Made by a program: the position numbers and the translations under genes. Source: an uncultured Oscillospiraceae bacterium (lineage in GTDB: Bacteria; Bacillota; Clostridia; Oscillospirales; Acutalibacteraceae). From it: a stretch of 19,495 nt of DNA. The notes beneath the pieces are model-generated. The model did no database searches and had not been told where the DNA came from. It saw only the letters and a list, made by a program, of their open reading frames with translations. Location of the stretch: NCBI GenBank assembly GCA_900552985.1, contig USBP01000002.1:1-19495 (forward strand), read 5' to 3'. Positions 7,287 to 14,646 of the stretch are shown here, one piece after another (the stretch's first letter is position 1; the number at the start of each line of letters is the position of its first letter).

Positions 7287-8328
7287 GTTGAATATTATTA
7301 TGCCTGTCTATAACGCTGAAAATACACTTTATAGGGCAGTTGAAAGTGTGTTACAGCAGAGTTTCTCGGATTTCATTTTATTTTTAGTGGATGATGGATC
7401 AACAGATCGTTCATTGGAAATATGTCGTTTTTTTTCCCAAAAAGATAATCGAGTTCTAGTGGAGCACCAAAAAAATATGGGGCCAAGCATGGCTAGAAAT
7501 GCAGCTTTGGATTTAGTCCACGGCGAATACATAGCTTTTATGGATGCTGATGATTATTTAGAGCCCAATATGTATGAAACATTGATACAAAAAGCGTCTT
7601 ATGCGGGTTCAGATTTAACAATGTGCGGTTATCAGAGAGATTTTTTTTCTAGTGAAAATTTGGTTCGCTCTCAAAAAGTGAGTTTGCCTAGTATGCAAAT
7701 TAATGATCAGAAGCGACTGAAAGAATGCTTTAATCAATTGTATCTGCACAATTACATCCATTTGGTTTGGAATAAATTGTATTTAACTAAGATTATTTTA
7801 GATAATAATATCAGGTTTCGTGCTAATATTGATAATGGAGAAGATTTACTTTTTAATTTAGATTATATTCGCCACACAAGCAATATGTATCTTTGTAGTG
7901 AAATACTATATCACTATATTTCAAATGAAACAGTTCAATCGCTTACATCAAGTAGCAGCAAAAATGCGGTAGAGGCATTTGACAATAGAGTGTATCTTTA
8001 TCAAGAGGTTCACTCTTTTTTACGAGATTGTCTTAACATGCAAGAAAGCGAAATGGATAAGTGCGCTGATTCGGATATTTTTTTGCGTGATTGTTTTCGG
8101 ATTATGGATACGTTTCGGGGGCCAAAAGCGACCGTAAAGTCTTTTATCAATCATCCCGCAACACAACTGGCATTGGAGAGTAAAGGGTGTGGTGAGAAGG
8201 AATTCTTACTATATAGGATTGTACTTAGATTGAAAAGTATTCCACTGATTTATTGCGTATCATATTTACGGCTATTAGCAAAAAAAGTTTTGCGAGGGGA
8301 GGACATAGGGGTCAAATGCAAAAAATAA
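7279..8328 (+). CDS. Family 2 glycosyltransferase (second gene)
   Basis: This 349-residue GT2 enzyme has strand LNIIMPVYNAENT, the UDP/TDP-binding VDDGSTD (37-43), the metal-binding DADD (89-92, FMDADDY) and a downstream NIDNGEDLLFNL acidic motif that probably holds the catalytic base. HLVWNKLY is also characteristic of this subgroup, found in capsule and exopolysaccharide clusters. The ATG at 7279 follows AGAGGAG and overlaps the previous stop in ATGGCTAA, implying coupled translation. Base composition is very AT-rich: 14 of 60 bases from 7801 are G/C. The last 13 bases overlap the polymerase gene. Sugar specificity is unknown. Confidence 0.9.
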   Translation: MAKLNIIMPVYNAENTLYRAVESVLQQSFSDFILFLVDDGSTDRSLEICRFFSQKDNRVLVEHQKNMGPSMARNAALDLVHGEYIAFMDADDYLEPNMYETLIQKASYAGSDLTMCGYQRDFFSSENLVRSQKVSLPSMQINDQKRLKECFNQLYLHNYIHLVWNKLYLTKIILDNNIRFRANIDNGEDLLFNLDYIRHTSNMYLCSEILYHYISNETVQSLTSSSSKNAVEAFDNRVYLYQEVHSFLRDCLNMQESEMDKCADSDIFLRDCFRIMDTFRGPKATVKSFINHPATQLALESKGCGEKEFLLYRIVLRLKSIPLIYCVSYLRLLAKKVLRGEDIGVKCKK

Positions 8329-9635
8329 AATCGCAATTCTTAAAAGAACAAATGCTCCATTACTTACGTTTTTTTACGAAAGACCACTGCTTGATGGTTT
8401 TATATCTTTTTTGCTTACTATTTTCCCCACCAGTGATCCCGAAGATTAATTTTATCATTCCGTTAGCAATTTTATCCTTAGCTATTCTCGCTTGGGCTTT
8501 CCGGAAAAATTTATTGAAGCTAAAAGCTTTGTTTACGAAAACGGCAATGCACTTTTTTATAAAAGGCTTTGTCGTTTACATGGGATATGTATTGGTTGTC
8601 ATTTTATTCAATGTGTTAATATCAAGAAGCATAGACCTTAGCCAAACATTTTTTGTATTGTATCGATGCCTTTTGATTTGCCCCATATTATTAATATGTA
8701 TATTTTATGTAACGGTGTGGGCTAGAAGCAGAAACTATACTTTAAAAGAATTTATGCTTTGCCTACTAATTGCAGCGTCGTTACAAGGAATTTTATCTCT
8801 TGCCAGTTTACTATTCCCTGAAGTAAAAGAGATTTTGGTTAAAATAATGCTGTTTGGAACGGAAGATCCACTATTAGCAAATCAATGGCATCTCGAGAGG
8901 CGTTTTTTTGGGTTTGCCAATAATATGTATGATGGCTATGGCTTTGGGACAGGCATATTTTTAGCACTTTGCTTTTTTTGTGCAGCTCAGTGGTCAAAAA
9001 AGTTTTTAATATTTGCTCCGCTCCTGTTCTTTCCATCCTTTCTTAATTCAAGAACGGGATTGGTGATTTTTGCAATCGGCGTAGTAATCTCATTACCCTT
9101 GTTTTTTGATAAGAGAAACAAAAAAAGCCTTTTAAATCTTTTACTGGCGGTTGGAGTTTTGCTGCTTGCAATCGTTGTGATTTTTTTATTGATATATTGT
9201 TTTTCAAGACCAACCTTTCAATGGATAATGAACATATTGAATCTTAATAAAGTAGACGCTTCATTAGTAAAACTTTTTGGAGATGAGTTTTGGAATTTTC
9301 CAGAGGGCTTGCAACTGATTTTTGGCTCTGGTCATACGCTATATGGTGCGGATGGATTTGCGCATTCAGATGTAGGTTTTGTAAACGACTTGTGGTTTAC
9401 AGGAATTTTAGGAACGGGTTTTTTTTATGGCGTGTTAGTACTGCTGTTTAGAAGGGTATTCAAAAACGTCCATGACCGGCCCTTCAAAGCTTTGGTTGTA
9501 TATTTGGGAATATCCATGATAGCATACAACGTGAAAAGTATGGCGTTGACCTGTAATGTAGGGCTGGTTACAGTTTTTTTGATTTTGTTTGTACTAGATA
9601 TAGGTTATGCAAAGGAAGAGAAGCTTGTGAATTGA
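8316..9635 (+). CDS. Wzy-like polysaccharide polymerase (O-antigen polymerase/ligase superfamily)
   Basis: This 439-residue integral membrane protein has about ten to twelve hydrophobic helices spread over the whole length. A larger non-membrane loop occurs around residues 170-210, and a hydrophilic segment with GSGHTLYG...FAHSDVGFVNDLW precedes the last helices. Such a loop followed by a helix of the type GILGTGFFYG, plus an NSRTG motif after a membrane helix, is typical of Wzy polymerases, which join flipped repeat units on the outer face of the membrane. Primary sequence in this family is poorly conserved, so topology and context carry the call. The ATG at 8316 follows GGGGAGGA (8296-8303) at a rather long spacing. 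The gene overlaps the upstream transferase by 13 bases. It could instead be a ligase of the same fold, but the flippase in the operon favours a polymerase. Confidence 0.75.
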   Translation: MQKIKSQFLKEQMLHYLRFFTKDHCLMVLYLFCLLFSPPVIPKINFIIPLAILSLAILAWAFRKNLLKLKALFTKTAMHFFIKGFVVYMGYVLVVILFNVLISRSIDLSQTFFVLYRCLLICPILLICIFYVTVWARSRNYTLKEFMLCLLIAASLQGILSLASLLFPEVKEILVKIMLFGTEDPLLANQWHLERRFFGFANNMYDGYGFGTGIFLALCFFCAAQWSKKFLIFAPLLFFPSFLNSRTGLVIFAIGVVISLPLFFDKRNKKSLLNLLLAVGVLLLAIVVIFLLIYCFSRPTFQWIMNILNLNKVDASLVKLFGDEFWNFPEGLQLIFGSGHTLYGADGFAHSDVGFVNDLWFTGILGTGFFYGVLVLLFRRVFKNVHDRPFKALVVYLGISMIAYNVKSMALTCNVGLVTVFLILFVLDIGYAKEEKLVN

Positions 9636-9651
9636 GGAAGGGGGATTGGGT

Positions 9652-11700
9652 TTGGAAGCTCTTGTAAGCATTGTGATACCCGTTTACAAAGTGGAGCCAT
9701 ACATCCATAAGTGCATCGAAAGCATTTTCGACCAAACGTATCGGAACCTTGAAATCATTCTGGTTGATGACGGTTCGCCGGATGCATGTCCCATGATTTG
9801 CGATAAGTATGCTTGTCAAGATAAACGCGTACAGGTAGTTCACAAAAGCAATGGCGGCCTTTCAGATGCCCGTAACGTAGGCATTGATATGGCAAAGGGA
9901 GACTTTATTGCTTTTGTAGACAGCGATGATTACGTTGCGCCTGATATGGTGAAAACATTATTACAATTGGCGCTTAATGAGCGCGCGGATATTACTGTTT
10001 GCAATTATTGCAGGGTCTTTCCAGATGGTAGAGAGATAAAAAGAGGAACAAAAGCTGCGTTTAAACGGATGAACAATATAGAGGCGATGGAGGACGTTTT
10101 TTCCTCTCCCAGCTTATGTGAGGTGATGACATGGAATAAATTATATAGCGTGGCTCTGTTCAAAGAAAACGGCATTCGTTTTCCAATTAATAAAATTCAT
10201 GAAGATAATTTCACAACATATAAATTGCTTTATGCCGCTCAAAAAATCGTCTACACAGATGCGGTTCTATATTATTATGTGCAGCGTGCGGATAGCATTA
10301 TGAACGCGCAATTTAATTATAAGCGGCTAGATCTTTTAGAAGCAGTACAAGAGGCGAAAGACTTTGTTCGGGATCATCAGCTTTCGCTAACTCAGCAAGT
10401 AGACAATTATGAAATGATGATGCAATTCAATATTCTAAACAGCTTGCTGTACGCAAAAAATCAAAAAAATTTGTGGCAACAGGTGCAGCGGGATATATTG
10501 TCTTCCTTTGAGCCTTTATTGCATAACCCTTTTGTTTCGAATAGGCATAAAATTGGGTTGATGCTATTAAAATTTCGAATTTATAAAATGTCTATGCGGC
10601 TATATAATACGCTGGATAAAAAGGGGATTAGCGTGGGCATAAAGGGATTGATATTAAAATGCATAAAGAGCTTTATGGCAATTATATTTCGAGCTCAGGT
10701 TAAACAGGCCAGAGCTTCAAAAAGACCTGTTGCCTTTGTCTTGGGAACGCCTCTGCATCATAATATTGGTGATCAAGCAATTACATGTGCAGAACTATCT
10801 TTTTTGAAAAAGTATTTTCAGGAATATTCTGTTATAGAAATCCCTATCTTTAAAGAATCCTTTTTTGACGATCACTTAGATCTGTTGAGAAATCAAGTCC
10901 AGACGGGTGATCTTTTATTCTGTCAGGGAGGCGGAAATATAGGCGATGAGTATGAAATGGAAGAAGTTTTTCGCCGAAAAGTAATAAAACTTTTTCCGGA
11001 CTTTCCGTTGATTGTTTTTCCGCAGACAATAAGCTTCAGCAATACAGAAAAGGGAAATCAAGAAATTGAAGTTTCAAAAAAAATATATGGTCAGCATTCT
11101 CACTTGGTTCTTTTTGCGCGAGAACAGTATTCTTATGATACTATGCAGGCAGCTTTTCCCCGGAATAAGATTTACTTATGTCCCGATATGGTTCTGATGC
11201 TGAATGAAACGAATTCATCGATTGCTCGTAAGGGGGCAAGCCTATTTTTAAGAAATGATGTGGAAGGAACCTTAAGTGGTGCTCAAAAAGATGTGATACA
11301 TGAAATGGTGGCAAAAGAGTTTGGAGAGTGCAGAGTCTCAGATACCTTATCGAAATCAAACTATATTTTTCCTGCCAATCGGAATAAGATTTTTCAATCG
11401 AAATTAGATGAGTTCAGATGTTCTGAACTGGTTGTTACAGACAGGTTGCATGGTATGGTCTTGTCAGCGATTACTTCTACGCCCTGCATTGCTCTATCAA
11501 ATTACAATAATAAAGTGCGCGGTACTTATGAATGGATCGAGTCTTTACCATATATTAAGTTCGCTGACTCATTAGAAGAGATTCCATCTTTGATAAAGGA
11601 GCTCAAACAATTACAAAACCCGGAATATCATAATCAAGCATTAATAAGTTATTTTGATGAATTAAGAGATGTAATTTTGAGGAATCAGGAGAATGAGTAA
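9652..11700 (+). CDS. Bifunctional family 2 glycosyltransferase - polysaccharide pyruvyl transferase fusion
   Basis: This 682-residue protein joins two enzymes. Residues 1-~330 form a GT2 domain: VSIVIPVYKVEPYI, VDDGSPD (38-44), DSDD (90-93) and KIHEDNFTTYKLL. Residues ~358-650 form a polysaccharide pyruvyl transferase domain: LGTPLHHNIGDQAI, LLFCQGGGNIGDEY, IVFPQTISFS, a PDMVLML strand, and VVTDRLHGMVLSAI near 595. That family adds ketal pyruvate from phosphoenolpyruvate to surface glycans, as CsaB does on secondary cell-wall polymers. The fusion suggests that one polypeptide adds a sugar and pyruvylates it or its neighbour. There is no stop or frame break between the halves. The start is taken as TTG 9652, 6 bp after GGGGGA; TTG 9646 is too close to that site. 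The stop overlaps the flippase start in ATGAGTAA. Confidence 0.88.
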   Translation: MEALVSIVIPVYKVEPYIHKCIESIFDQTYRNLEIILVDDGSPDACPMICDKYACQDKRVQVVHKSNGGLSDARNVGIDMAKGDFIAFVDSDDYVAPDMVKTLLQLALNERADITVCNYCRVFPDGREIKRGTKAAFKRMNNIEAMEDVFSSPSLCEVMTWNKLYSVALFKENGIRFPINKIHEDNFTTYKLLYAAQKIVYTDAVLYYYVQRADSIMNAQFNYKRLDLLEAVQEAKDFVRDHQLSLTQQVDNYEMMMQFNILNSLLYAKNQKNLWQQVQRDILSSFEPLLHNPFVSNRHKIGLMLLKFRIYKMSMRLYNTLDKKGISVGIKGLILKCIKSFMAIIFRAQVKQARASKRPVAFVLGTPLHHNIGDQAITCAELSFLKKYFQEYSVIEIPIFKESFFDDHLDLLRNQVQTGDLLFCQGGGNIGDEYEMEEVFRRKVIKLFPDFPLIVFPQTISFSNTEKGNQEIEVSKKIYGQHSHLVLFAREQYSYDTMQAAFPRNKIYLCPDMVLMLNETNSSIARKGASLFLRNDVEGTLSGAQKDVIHEMVAKEFGECRVSDTLSKSNYIFPANRNKIFQSKLDEFRCSELVVTDRLHGMVLSAITSTPCIALSNYNNKVRGTYEWIESLPYIKFADSLEEIPSLIKELKQLQNPEYHNQALISYFDELRDVILRNQENE

Positions 11701-13099
11701 ATATAAATATCTAATTAAAAATTTAGGATTATTTACACTTAGCAGCGTATCTACAAAGTTAATTACTTTTTTTCTGCTTCCTCTTTATACTTATTATTTA
11801 ACGACAGAAGAATATGGCACAACAGATTTAGTTAATACAACAGTTCAACTTTTTTTCCCTATTTTAACGCTTTCAATTATAGAAGCTGTTCTGCGGTTTG
11901 CTTTGGATCGTAATGAGAACAAGAAAAATGTATTTTCAATCGGCTTGTGCATTACCGTTTTCAGTTCATTAATTATGTTGTCCATTTCTCCTCTTTTAGG
12001 CTTCATTCCGGGCCTGGAGAATTGTAAGCTATTTTTGTGCGGCGTATATATTGTCACGGCTTTTAACTCCTTATTTTCTACCTTTGCCCGCACGATTGAT
12101 CAGGTAAAGATAATCGCCGTTGCGTCGATTATTTCTACGTTAATCACCTGTGGCCTGAATATTTTGCTGATTTCTTATTTTCATTTAGGCTTGGACGGGT
12201 ACTTTTGGTCTTTGATTTTTGGGAATCTGATCGGTTGCATCCTCTATTTTATATGGGGCCGTTACTATCGTTATATCAGTTATCGGCATGTGGATAAGGC
12301 GCTGCTGAAAAGGATGCTGTTATACTGCATTCCAATGATTCCAAACGCACTGTTTTGGTGGGCGAACAGCAGCATTAACCGCTATTTTTTAACGGCAATG
12401 GTCTCGGTGGGCGCGGTGGGACTTTTTGCTGCTGCCAGCAAAGTGCCCTCTATGCTGAATATGATTACGTCGATTTTTCAGCAGGCATGGAGTGTTTCTG
12501 CGATTCAGGAATATCAATCCGAAGGAAGCTCCAAGTTCTTTTCCCGTATTTATGAAGTGTATCATCTCTGCATTTTAGCAGCTTCCTGTTTTTTGATTCT
12601 GTTTTCTAAGTGGATTGGCTTACTTCTATTTCAAAAGGAGTTTTATGAAGCGTGGATATTTGTGCCATGGCTTGTATTAGGTTTTTATTATAGTGCATTA
12701 AACACTTTTTATGGAACAATCTATACCGCAAGCAAAAAGACAAAATTTTTGTTTACAACAACAATTTTAGGTACAATTATTGGCGTCATTTTCAACTTGA
12801 TCTTGATTCCGTTTTGGAGCGTTACCGGCGCTTCTATCGCTACGTGTATCAGCCATTTTGTCGTATGGATTGCCCGTGTTATGGATTCTAAAAAGATTTT
12901 ACGTGTATATGTTGACCAAAAGCGGATGGTTAGCTCCCAAATCGGGCTGTTTATCTTAGTTTTACTCATTAGTCAGCAGATATCGTATTCTTTTTATTTA
13001 GGCTTTGCATTGTGTATTGTAATCGCCGTGATTAATATGCGTTCGGTTATTTCGCTTGGGCGTCTGGTAATAAAACGGTTTTGGGGCAAAGCGGCTTGA
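11693..13099 (+). CDS. Wzx-like polysaccharide flippase (MOP superfamily)
   Basis: This 468-residue protein has about 12-14 membrane helices. It begins with the family-typical LGLFTLSSVSTKLITFFLLPLYTYYLTTEEYGTTDL pattern (helix 1 plus the EYG turn). Wzx proteins move undecaprenyl-linked repeat units from the inner to the outer leaflet, the step before Wzy polymerisation. IPMIPNALFWWANSSINRYFLTA in mid-protein is another recognisable block. The ATG at 11693 overlaps the previous stop by 8 bases, implying coupled translation. Base composition shifts along the gene: 13 G/C in the 60 bases from 11701, but 26 in those from 12301. That could mark a recombination mosaic. The gene ends the operon, and its TGA directly abuts the stop of the oppositely oriented duf4363, leaving no room for a private terminator. 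Confidence 0.9.
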   Translation: MSKYKYLIKNLGLFTLSSVSTKLITFFLLPLYTYYLTTEEYGTTDLVNTTVQLFFPILTLSIIEAVLRFALDRNENKKNVFSIGLCITVFSSLIMLSISPLLGFIPGLENCKLFLCGVYIVTAFNSLFSTFARTIDQVKIIAVASIISTLITCGLNILLISYFHLGLDGYFWSLIFGNLIGCILYFIWGRYYRYISYRHVDKALLKRMLLYCIPMIPNALFWWANSSINRYFLTAMVSVGAVGLFAAASKVPSMLNMITSIFQQAWSVSAIQEYQSEGSSKFFSRIYEVYHLCILAASCFLILFSKWIGLLLFQKEFYEAWIFVPWLVLGFYYSALNTFYGTIYTASKKTKFLFTTTILGTIIGVIFNLILIPFWSVTGASIATCISHFVVWIARVMDSKKILRVYVDQKRMVSSQIGLFILVLLISQQISYSFYLGFALCIVIAVINMRSVISLGRLVIKRFWGKAA

Positions 13100-13480
13100 T
13101 TAAAACACATTTCCTGCTTTTGGCAATTCTGAATTATAAATATGCTCCAATTCGATGATCCCAGCCTCACAGGTGTGCAGGTATCCTTGAAAGTCCTGAT
13201 CCTTCAGGAGGTTTTTAAGGCTGCGGACATCTGTTTCCAGATCGTCGAGATCATGGTGCTGGATGAGCATGGAAAAGACGACGTGGCTTTTCTCCCACGC
13301 GCTCTGGAGGCTGTCGGTGTAGATGATGAGCGCCTCCTCATTTTCGTCCCGGGCCGCTTCCGCTGCCTCGGTGAATAGCTGCGTCAGCAGCGTGACCTCT
13401 TTTTTCATGCTGTAAAAGCCGATGCCGCAGAGCGCAGCGGCTACAATGAGCAGGCAAAGGGCTGTTATCAGGCGTTTCAA
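13100..13480 (-). CDS. DUF4363 family membrane-anchored protein
   Basis: This 126-residue protein has one N-terminal hydrophobic segment (LKRLITALCLLIVAAALCGIGF) followed by a helical, acidic domain (LLTQLFTEAAEAARDENEEALIIY...). It resembles DUF4363 proteins of Clostridia, which have no assigned function and are often found next to DUF421 genes, as here. It is probably anchored in the membrane with the helical part outside. The start is taken as TTG 13480, nine bases after AAAAGGAG. The same frame stays open up to 13795, but that part reads as low-complexity, unlike any protein, and overlaps duf421. The stop codon is adjacent to the flippase stop on the other strand. Confidence 0.75.
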   Translation of the reverse strand: MKRLITALCLLIVAAALCGIGFYSMKKEVTLLTQLFTEAAEAARDENEEALIIYTDSLQSAWEKSHVVFSMLIQHHDLDDLETDVRSLKNLLKDQDFQGYLHTCEAGIIELEHIYNSELPKAGNVF

Positions 13481-13724
13481 AATGTACCGCTCCTTTTTCG
13501 CTATCGGGGGAGGGGCGCTTGCGAGCCGCTTTGGAAGGATGGCCTGATTGGCCGCGAACCCTGTGCTCCCGTCGTTTGTTTCATCTGATGCTGATATTCG
13601 TGTCCGGCAGTGCATCGATGATCTGTGGGCCTGGATGCTTTTCCGGGCAGCTGTTGCGGCGGTTCTCATCAAAATGGATGCGTCTTTCTCATAACCGCAA
13701 GCGCCGGAAGAGGCCGGTGGTTTC

Positions 13725-14423
13725 TCACTGCTTTGTATGCCTGCCGCCGAGGCGTTCATCCCGTTTGATGACCGTTGTGTTTCCGCTGCGGTCAATCTCC
13801 ATAATCAGAATATCCTTAAGCTCCAACCCGCTTTTTTTGATGTGGGTATGGAGCTTTTTCATGGTCATCCCACAATCTTTAAAGGCGGAGGTAATAATTC
13901 GTCCATCACTGATCACCATACAGGGCAGGCCGTCATCCGGCAATGTGACGTTTAGCTCTTCCGCTACAGGCACGCGCTTTTCCGGCTTGAGCAGAACGCT
14001 CAGCGTGCCGTTGGTTTCTGCGATGGCGTATTGCACATCCTCAATGCGGAATACATCCTTTTGGCGCAGAGCCTCCATCAGGTCGTCCACAGAGAAACGG
14101 AGCCGCTGGAGCTGCGTCTGGTCGATGATCCCATTGCGGATGACGATGAGGGAATGCCCCTGCATCAGGCCGCGGAATTTTGCGCTTTTCAAATTCAGCA
14201 CAGAGGTGATCACTTCAAAGGCAACCAGCAGCAGGACAGGAATCACAGAGTTAATCAGCGGCGCACCGTTGTCCTGCATAGGGATTGCGGCAATTTCAGA
14301 AATCAAAATGGTAATGACCAGCTCGGCAGGCTGCAGCTCCCCGATTTGACGTTTTCCCATGATGCGCACAGAAAAAACAATTAAGAAGTATAGAATTGCC
14401 GCGCGGATCAGTGTAATGAGCAT
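13725..14423 (-). CDS. DUF421 (YetF-type) membrane protein
   Basis: The 232-residue product has three N-terminal membrane helices (LITLIRAAILYFLIVFSVRIMGKRQIGELQPAELVITILISEIAAIPM... and SVIPVLLLVAFEVITSVLNL). A soluble beta-rich C-terminal region follows (GHSLIVIRNGIIDQTQLQRLRFSVDDLMEALRQKDVFRIEDVQYAIAETNGTLSVLLKP). MGKRQIGELQPAELVITILISE is the family hallmark. Bacillus members include YetF, and the related 2Duf protein of spoVA2mob elements sits in the spore inner membrane and affects germination and resistance. The exact role of stand-alone DUF421 proteins is unsettled. The start is ATG 14423, after AGGGAGGGG. The gene is divergent from gerA and is followed by duf4363 after 244 bp that hold no recognisable gene. 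Confidence 0.9.
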   Translation of the reverse strand: MLITLIRAAILYFLIVFSVRIMGKRQIGELQPAELVITILISEIAAIPMQDNGAPLINSVIPVLLLVAFEVITSVLNLKSAKFRGLMQGHSLIVIRNGIIDQTQLQRLRFSVDDLMEALRQKDVFRIEDVQYAIAETNGTLSVLLKPEKRVPVAEELNVTLPDDGLPCMVISDGRIITSAFKDCGMTMKKLHTHIKKSGLELKDILIMEIDRSGNTTVIKRDERLGGRHTKQ

Positions 14424-14460
14424 CCGGTTCCCCTCCCTTGGCAAGGCATCGTTGGGCCGC

Positions 14461-14556
14461 CTAAAGGCGAAAGAAAGAGGGGGAGTGCGGCTTGCTGTTG
14501 AAAGCCGGCCCCAAGGGCGCTTGCAGGGCGCTCTTTCAGGATTCTTCCGCCTTTAG
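14461..14556. other. Structured divergent region between duf421 and gerA
   Basis: CTAAAGGCG (14461-14469) pairs perfectly with CGCCTTTAG (14548-14556). Inside this, GAAAGAG (14473-14479) pairs with CTCTTTC (14531-14537), and CGGCTT (14488-14493) with AAGCCG (14502-14507). AGGGCGCT occurs twice (14514-14521 and 14525-14532). The strand and role are unknown, and no sigma-A promoter is evident. Confidence 0.35.
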
Positions 14557-14582
14557 CGATATTAGTATGACGCGCTTTTGAC

Positions 14583-14594
14583 CGGAATATTCCG
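14583..14594. promoter_or_regulatory. Perfect 12-bp palindrome upstream of the germination operon
   Basis: CGGAATATTCCG is self-complementary and ends 52 bp before the gerA start codon. It could be a binding site for a dimeric regulator of the ger operon or of the divergent duf421. Position and symmetry are the only evidence. Confidence 0.35.
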
Positions 14595-14646
14595 CCGCAT
14601 AAACAGACGAAGGATGGAAAAACCAAGCTTGGGGAAGTGATTTTGT

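Noticed and set aside
13481..13795. Open frame extending duf4363 upstream by 105 codons
   Set aside because: The translation is low-complexity and unlike any protein, overlaps the duf421 3' end, and lacks a ribosome site. The 244-bp gap at 13481-13724 is left as non-coding with no recognisable feature.
13519..14384. Long plus-strand open frames opposite duf421
   Set aside because: They are antisense shadows of a GC-rich coding gene, with no ribosome sites or recognisable domains.
14539..14564. Sigma-G/sigma-F type promoter before gerA (GGATT ... GATATTA)
   Set aside because: The -10-like GATATTA lacks the leading C, and the spacing to the weak -35-like sequence is too short; not convincing enough to list.
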